Shown here: piece by piece, positions 60,516 through 64,000 of the stretch
Numbering within the stretch: position 1 is the stretch's first letter
Layout of the letters: each line of letters begins with the position of its first letter
DNA from: Xylanimonas protaetiae
GTDB taxonomy: Bacteria > Actinomycetota > Actinomycetes > Actinomycetales > Cellulomonadaceae
DNA: 64,000 nt
Direction: 5' to 3'
NCBI RefSeq assembly: GCF_004135385.1
Contig: NZ_CP035493.1
Location: 1,302,001-1,366,000, forward strand
Position numbers and translations under genes: made by a program
Notes under the pieces: model-generated
Told to the model about the DNA's origin: nothing
What the model saw: only the letters and a program-made list of their open reading frames with translations
Databases searched by the model: none

Positions 60516-61934
60516 TCAGACCACCAGGCCCAGCAGCATCACCACGCCGCCGGCGACGACGGACAGGACGGTCTCCATGAGGGACCACGTCTTGAACGTC
60601 TGGCCGACGGTCATGCCGAAGTACTCCTTGACCAGCCAGAACCCGGCGTCGTTGACGTGCGACAGGAACACCGAGCCGGCGCCGATCACCAGCACCATGA
60701 GCGCCGCGTGCGTCGGGTCGAGGCCCGCCGCGATGGGCGCCATGATCCCGGCGGCGGTGATGGTGGCCACGGTCGCGGACCCGGTGGCGACGCGGATGAG
60801 CACCGCCACGAGCCAGCCCGCGAGCAGCGGGTCGAGGTGCGCGGACGTGATGCCGTCGGCGATGACCTGCCCGACGCCGGAGTCGACGAGCGTCTGCTTG
60901 AAGCCGCCGCCCGCGCCGACGATGAGCAGGATGCCCGCGATGGGCAGGAACGACGCCCCGACGAGGTCGGAGAGCTGGGCGCGCGTGCGCCCGACGCCGG
61001 TGCCGAACGCGAGCAGCGAGACCAGGGCGGTGACGAGCAGGGCCACGAGCGGCTCGCCGAGGAACTCGAACGCGCTGCCCACCGTCGTCGTCTCGGTGTG
61101 CGTGATCTCGAGGACCGCGCGGACGAGCATGAGCAGGACGGGCAGCAGCACGACGCCGATGGACACCCAGAAGGAGGGCCGGCGGCGCTCCTCGTCCGGG
61201 GCGGTGTCGGGGACGCCGAGCACCGTCGTCGGCGGGTCGAGGTGCACCCAGCGCACCAGGATCTTGGCGAGCACCGGGCCGGAGACGATGACGGTCGGGA
61301 TCGCGACGAGCAGGCCGAGCCCGAGCGTGCGGCCCAGGTCCGCGTTCAGCGCGTCGATGGCGAGGAGCGGGCCGGGGTGCGGCGGCACGAGCCCGTGCAG
61401 GGCCGAGAGGCCGGCGAGCGCCGGGATGCCGACGAGGATGGGCGAGACCTTGGCGCGCCGCGCGACGAGCATCACGACGGGGATGAGCAGCACCACGCCG
61501 ACCTCGAAGAACAGCGGGATGCCCACGATGAACGCGATGAACGCGAGCGCCCACGGCACCCGCTGGGCGGGCGTCCGCGCGAGGATCGTGTCGACGATCT
61601 GGTCCGCGCCGCCGGAGTCGATGAGCAGCTTGCCGATGATGGCGCCGAGCGCGATGAGCACGCCGACGCCGCCGACGGTGCTCCCGAGGCCGGTGGTGAA
61701 CGAGCCGAACGCGTCGACGAGGTCGGTCCCGGCGACGACGGCGAGGACGCCGGAGCCGATGACGAGCGCGAGGAACGGGTGCAGCTTCGCCCACACGATG
61801 AGGGCGACGATGGCGACGATGCCGACGACGGCCGCGATCACGAGCCGCGTGGTGGACGCGGTCGGCTCGGCGGCGTCGGCGAGGCGCAGCCCGGCGGGGA
61901 GGGCTGCGGCGAGGGTCGTTGCGGGGGTGAGCAT
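60516..61934 (-). CDS. gntP: Gluconate:H+ symporter (GntP family)
   Basis: A 472-residue transporter with about 13 membrane segments and GntP signatures: GVLIALGAIIGKLLIDSGGA, ALAFIAFIVGIPLFFEVGVV, LSALHGLVPPHPGPLLAIDA and the C-terminal GAGSVFLSHVNDAGFWLVKE. ATG 61934 overlaps the gntK stop (TGATG), so kinase and transporter are one operon. With the divergent GntR regulator this makes a complete uptake and phosphorylation system for gluconate. Confidence 0.9.
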   Translation of the reverse strand: MLTPATTLAAALPAGLRLADAAEPTASTTRLVIAAVVGIVAIVALIVWAKLHPFLALVIGSGVLAVVAGTDLVDAFGSFTTGLGSTVGGVGVLIALGAIIGKLLIDSGGADQIVDTILARTPAQRVPWALAFIAFIVGIPLFFEVGVVLLIPVVMLVARRAKVSPILVGIPALAGLSALHGLVPPHPGPLLAIDALNADLGRTLGLGLLVAIPTVIVSGPVLAKILVRWVHLDPPTTVLGVPDTAPDEERRRPSFWVSIGVVLLPVLLMLVRAVLEITHTETTTVGSAFEFLGEPLVALLVTALVSLLAFGTGVGRTRAQLSDLVGASFLPIAGILLIVGAGGGFKQTLVDSGVGQVIADGITSAHLDPLLAGWLVAVLIRVATGSATVATITAAGIMAPIAAGLDPTHAALMVLVIGAGSVFLSHVNDAGFWLVKEYFGMTVGQTFKTWSLMETVLSVVAGGVVMLLGLVV

Positions 61935-62486
61935 CAGTGCGTGTTCTCCGTGACGTCGGTGTCGTGGGGGTGTGGAGGTAGGCGAGGGCGGCGTCGACGA
62001 GCTGCTCGGGCCGCGCCGCGACGTCGAGCTCGATGCCGGGCTCGTCGTCGGCGAGGGGTTCGAGGATGGCGAGCTGGCTGGCGAGCATCTCGGGCTTCAT
62101 GAAGTGCCCGGCGCGGCCCTGGATGCGTTCGCCCAGGAGCTCGGGGTGCCGGTCAGGTGCACGAAGTGCACGGGTCCGGCGTCGCGCAGCACGTCGCGGT
62201 AGGACTTCTTGAGCGCGCTGCACGGCACGACGGCCGCGTGCCCGGCGGCGTGCTGGGCGGCCAGCCAGTCGCGGATGGCGCGGAGCCAGGGCCAGCGGTC
62301 GTCGTCGGTCAGCGGGTGGCCGGCCGACATCTTGGCGACGTTGGCGGCCGAGTGGAACTCGTCGCCCTCGGCGAACGCGGCGCCGAGTCGACCGGCCAGC
62401 AGCGCTGCGACGGTGGTCTTGCCGGAGCCTGCGACGCCCATGACGACGACGAGGGGCGGCGGGAGGGGGGCGACGTCGATGTCCAC
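61934..62486 (-). pseudogene. gntK: Gluconokinase with two apparent single-base losses
   Basis: The first ~110 residues from GTG 62486 are a normal gluconate kinase: Walker A LVVVMGVAGSGKTTVAALLA, EGDEFHSAANVAKMSAGHPL, DDDRWPWLRAI and CSALKKSYRDVLR. After VHLTGTP the frame must shift (one base missing near 62147) to give ELLGERIQGRAGHFMKPEML. A second one-base loss in a C-run near 61970 is needed to reach the true end (HDTDVTENTH) whose TGA overlaps the gntP ATG. Restoring both gives 184 residues, the family length. Sequencing error is as likely as true mutation. Confidence 0.8.
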
Positions 62487-62505
62487 CCGACGAGTATGGA
62501 GTATT

Positions 62506-62536
62506 GGTAGCACCTTTCGCAACCAATGGTAATACC
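62506..62536. promoter_or_regulatory. Two GntR-type operator sites in the gntK/gntR intergenic region
   Basis: GGTAGCACC (62506-62514) and GGTAATACC (62528-62536) are GGT-N3-ACC sites, the FadR/FCD GntR style, with centres 22 bp apart (two helical turns). They sit between the divergent gntK and gntR starts in a locally AT-rich stretch, so one regulator could control both. Confidence 0.65.
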
Positions 62537-62538
62537 TA

Positions 62539-63258
62539 ATGTGTGCCACGTACCCTGAGGCTGTGCCCGCCGACGTCCTCCACACCACCGTCCTCGACGC
62601 CCTCGGTCGTCGCATCACGGGCGGTGACCTGCGTGAAGGCTCCGTGCTGACGCTCGACGCGATCAGCCAGGAGTTCGGCGTCTCCCGCACCGTGGCCCGC
62701 GAGGTCATGCGGCTGCTCGAGGGCTACGGCCTCGTCCGCCCGCGTCGTCGGGTCGGGCTCGTCGTCCTGCCCATGTCCGCCTGGCAGGTGCTCAGCCCCA
62801 CCGTCATCGGCTGGCGCCTCCAGGGCGACGGCCGCGTCGACCAGCTCCGCTCGCTCACCGAGCTGCGCCACGCCGTCGAGCCGCTCGCCGCGGCCGGCGC
62901 CGCCCGCCACGCGACCGACGAGCAGCGTGCCGAGCTCGTCGCCGTCGCGGCCCGCCTGCGCGCGCTCGGAGACGCCGGGGAGGGCGACCACGCGGAGTTC
63001 CTCGCCGCCGACGTCGCGATGCACGAGCTGCTGCTGTGCGCCAGCGGCAACGAGCTGTTCGGCGCGCTGTCCGGCGTCGTCGCCGCCGTCCTGTCGGGCC
63101 GCACCAGCCTCGGCCTCATGCCCGCGTCGCCGCACCCCGTCGCGCTCGACGCGCACGAGGCGGTCGCTCGCGCCGTCGCCGCCGGCGACGCCGAGGGCGC
63201 CCGCCGCGCGATGGCCGTCGTCGTCGACGAGGTCCAGCAGGCCCTCGACGCCGTCTGA
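62539..63258 (+). CDS. FCD-type GntR regulator of the gluconate locus
   Basis: A 239-residue regulator. The winged helix-turn-helix is LDALGRRITGGDLREGSVLT, then FGVSRTVAREVMRLLEGYGL. The C-terminal FCD sensor is helical with metal/ligand residues in ELRHAVEPLAAAGAARHATD, FLAADVAMHELLLCASGNEL and ALDAHEAVARAVAAGDAEGA. It probably represses gntKP until gluconate or a phosphate of it binds. ATG 62539 sits only two bases from an operator; GTG 62563 is an equally good start. Confidence 0.8.
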   Translation: MCATYPEAVPADVLHTTVLDALGRRITGGDLREGSVLTLDAISQEFGVSRTVAREVMRLLEGYGLVRPRRRVGLVVLPMSAWQVLSPTVIGWRLQGDGRVDQLRSLTELRHAVEPLAAAGAARHATDEQRAELVAVAARLRALGDAGEGDHAEFLAADVAMHELLLCASGNELFGALSGVVAAVLSGRTSLGLMPASPHPVALDAHEAVARAVAAGDAEGARRAMAVVVDEVQQALDAV

Positions 63259-63321
63259 CGCCGTAGGGGCGCCGTCTGACGCCGTCGAGCCGCCGACGCC
63301 GCCGGGTGGGCGACGCGGCCC

Positions 63322-64000
63322 CTACCGCTTGCGCAGGTCCGGCAGCGCCGCGAGCGCCAGCGCCGCGCACGCCCACCCGGCGATCATCGCCACGAGGAAC
63401 CCGGCCTCCGACCCGCCCGCGTCGATGCGCGTGCCCGCGAGCCACGACCCGAGCGCCGCCCCGGAGCCGCTCGCGGTGCCGATCCAGGCCAGGCCCTCGG
63501 TCAGGCGGTTCGACGGCACGAGCGCCTGCACCATCGCGTTGCCGTTGACGAGGGTGGGCGCGATGGCCAGGCCGGTCAGCGACATGGCGACCGCGAGCGC
63601 CACCTTCGAGTGCGCGGTGAGGAACAACGACACGCCCGCCGCGATCACGGCGGTGCCGACCACGAACCGCGTCGAGAGCCGCGAGCGCCAGTGGACCGCC
63701 CCGTAGGCCAGGCCCGAGACGAGCGACCCGAGCGCGAACGCCGCGAGCACCACGCCGGCCATGCCGCGCGCGCCCTGCTCGGTCGCGAACGCGACCGTGG
63801 ACACGTCGACGGCGCCGAAGATCGTGCCCATCGCGAGGAACACGACGGCGAGCACGGGCATGCCGGGCACGAGGATCGCGGGCCGCTGCCGGGTCCCCGG
63901 CGCGACGGGGGCGGCACCGACGATGGCGCCGTCGTCGCCGCGCGTGACCACCTCGATGGCCGCGGTGTCCGGGGAGGGCTCGGACGGACGCCGTACGGGC
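63322..64000 (-). CDS. Major facilitator superfamily transporter, C-terminal half (runs off window)
   Basis: About 225 residues of an MFS protein are read from beyond base 64000 to the stop at 63322. Six membrane helices are visible (MPVLAVVFLAMGTIFGAVDV; GVVLAAFALGSLVSGLAYGA; FVVGTAVIAAGVSLFLTAHS; AVAMSLTGLAIAPTLVNGNA; WIGTASGSGAALGSWLAGTR; FLVAMIAGWACAALALAALP), the second half of a 12-span transporter. The N-terminal half and substrate are unknown. Divergent history with gntR cannot be judged; the two genes converge. Confidence 0.8.
   Translation of the reverse strand, partial: PVRRPSEPSPDTAAIEVVTRGDDGAIVGAAPVAPGTRQRPAILVPGMPVLAVVFLAMGTIFGAVDVSTVAFATEQGARGMAGVVLAAFALGSLVSGLAYGAVHWRSRLSTRFVVGTAVIAAGVSLFLTAHSKVALAVAMSLTGLAIAPTLVNGNAMVQALVPSNRLTEGLAWIGTASGSGAALGSWLAGTRIDAGGSEAGFLVAMIAGWACAALALAALPDLRKR

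Overview
The window is 64 kb of very GC-rich DNA with strong G/C preference at third codon positions, frequent GTG starts and tightly packed genes. Together with nrdD/nrdG under NrdR boxes, a CsoR-type copper operator, an SplB/Rv2578c-type radical SAM protein under a LexA (SOS) box, NarL-type two-component genes and LPVTG-anchored surface proteins, this points to a Micrococcales actinobacterium. Promicromonosporaceae/Cellulomonadaceae (Cellulosimicrobium-like) is my inference, not a database result. I found no rRNA, tRNA or CRISPR.

0-5 kb: start of a His-rich CopB-type copper ATPase behind a CsoR operator, a frameshifted NlpC/P60 endopeptidase, DUF1697, an AraC-DinB regulator, a VOC protein, and a type VII toxin-antitoxin remnant (MntA-like antitoxin behind a perfect 23-bp inverted repeat, followed by a gutted HepT toxin). 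5-28 kb: mostly housekeeping and accessory metabolism: hydrolase, HNH nucleases, long-chain acyl-CoA ligase, PpnP, a large LuxR/MalT-type regulator, a NarL-type two-component system, HupE/UreJ, VOC, APC permease and SulP transporter, plus two degraded genes.

28.5-47.5 kb: a surface-adhesin locus. Two very large secreted vWA proteins with LPVTG sorting signals lie in tandem. The first is interrupted by an 8.8-kb element (31750-40530) with 13-bp imperfect terminal inverted repeats and a 5-bp CTCAG target duplication. Removing the element and one CTCAG copy restores a single reading frame of about 2045 codons. The element carries an IS1380-type transposase at its right end and a cargo that reads as one secretion/envelope module: two small secreted Cys-containing I36/crystallin-like proteins, an ECF sigma factor with a membrane anti-sigma-like partner, a lipoprotein, a peptidoglycan-binding adaptor, and a fused MacB-type ABC transporter. 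This cargo is the best candidate for an undescribed system here, possibly a secreted antibacterial or inhibitor with export/immunity.

47.7-64 kb: anaerobic ribonucleotide reductase nrdDG behind paired NrdR boxes, VapBC with a palindromic operator, aquaglyceroporin, SDR, PH-domain protein and histidine phosphatase. Then come a strongly signalled 44-residue protein, an SOS-boxed radical SAM protein whose FeS motif is split by a 165-residue mini-intein, a HipA-like kinase overlapping a HipA_N-like/HIRAN protein, an AlkA-like glycosylase with RNase HI, a ferritin-like/VIT1 iron transporter, and a gluconate locus (gntP, frameshifted gntK, divergent gntR with two operators). The window ends in an MFS transporter. 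Several single-base losses fall in or beside C/G runs (NlpC gene, gntK), so some broken genes may be sequencing errors rather than true pseudogenes.
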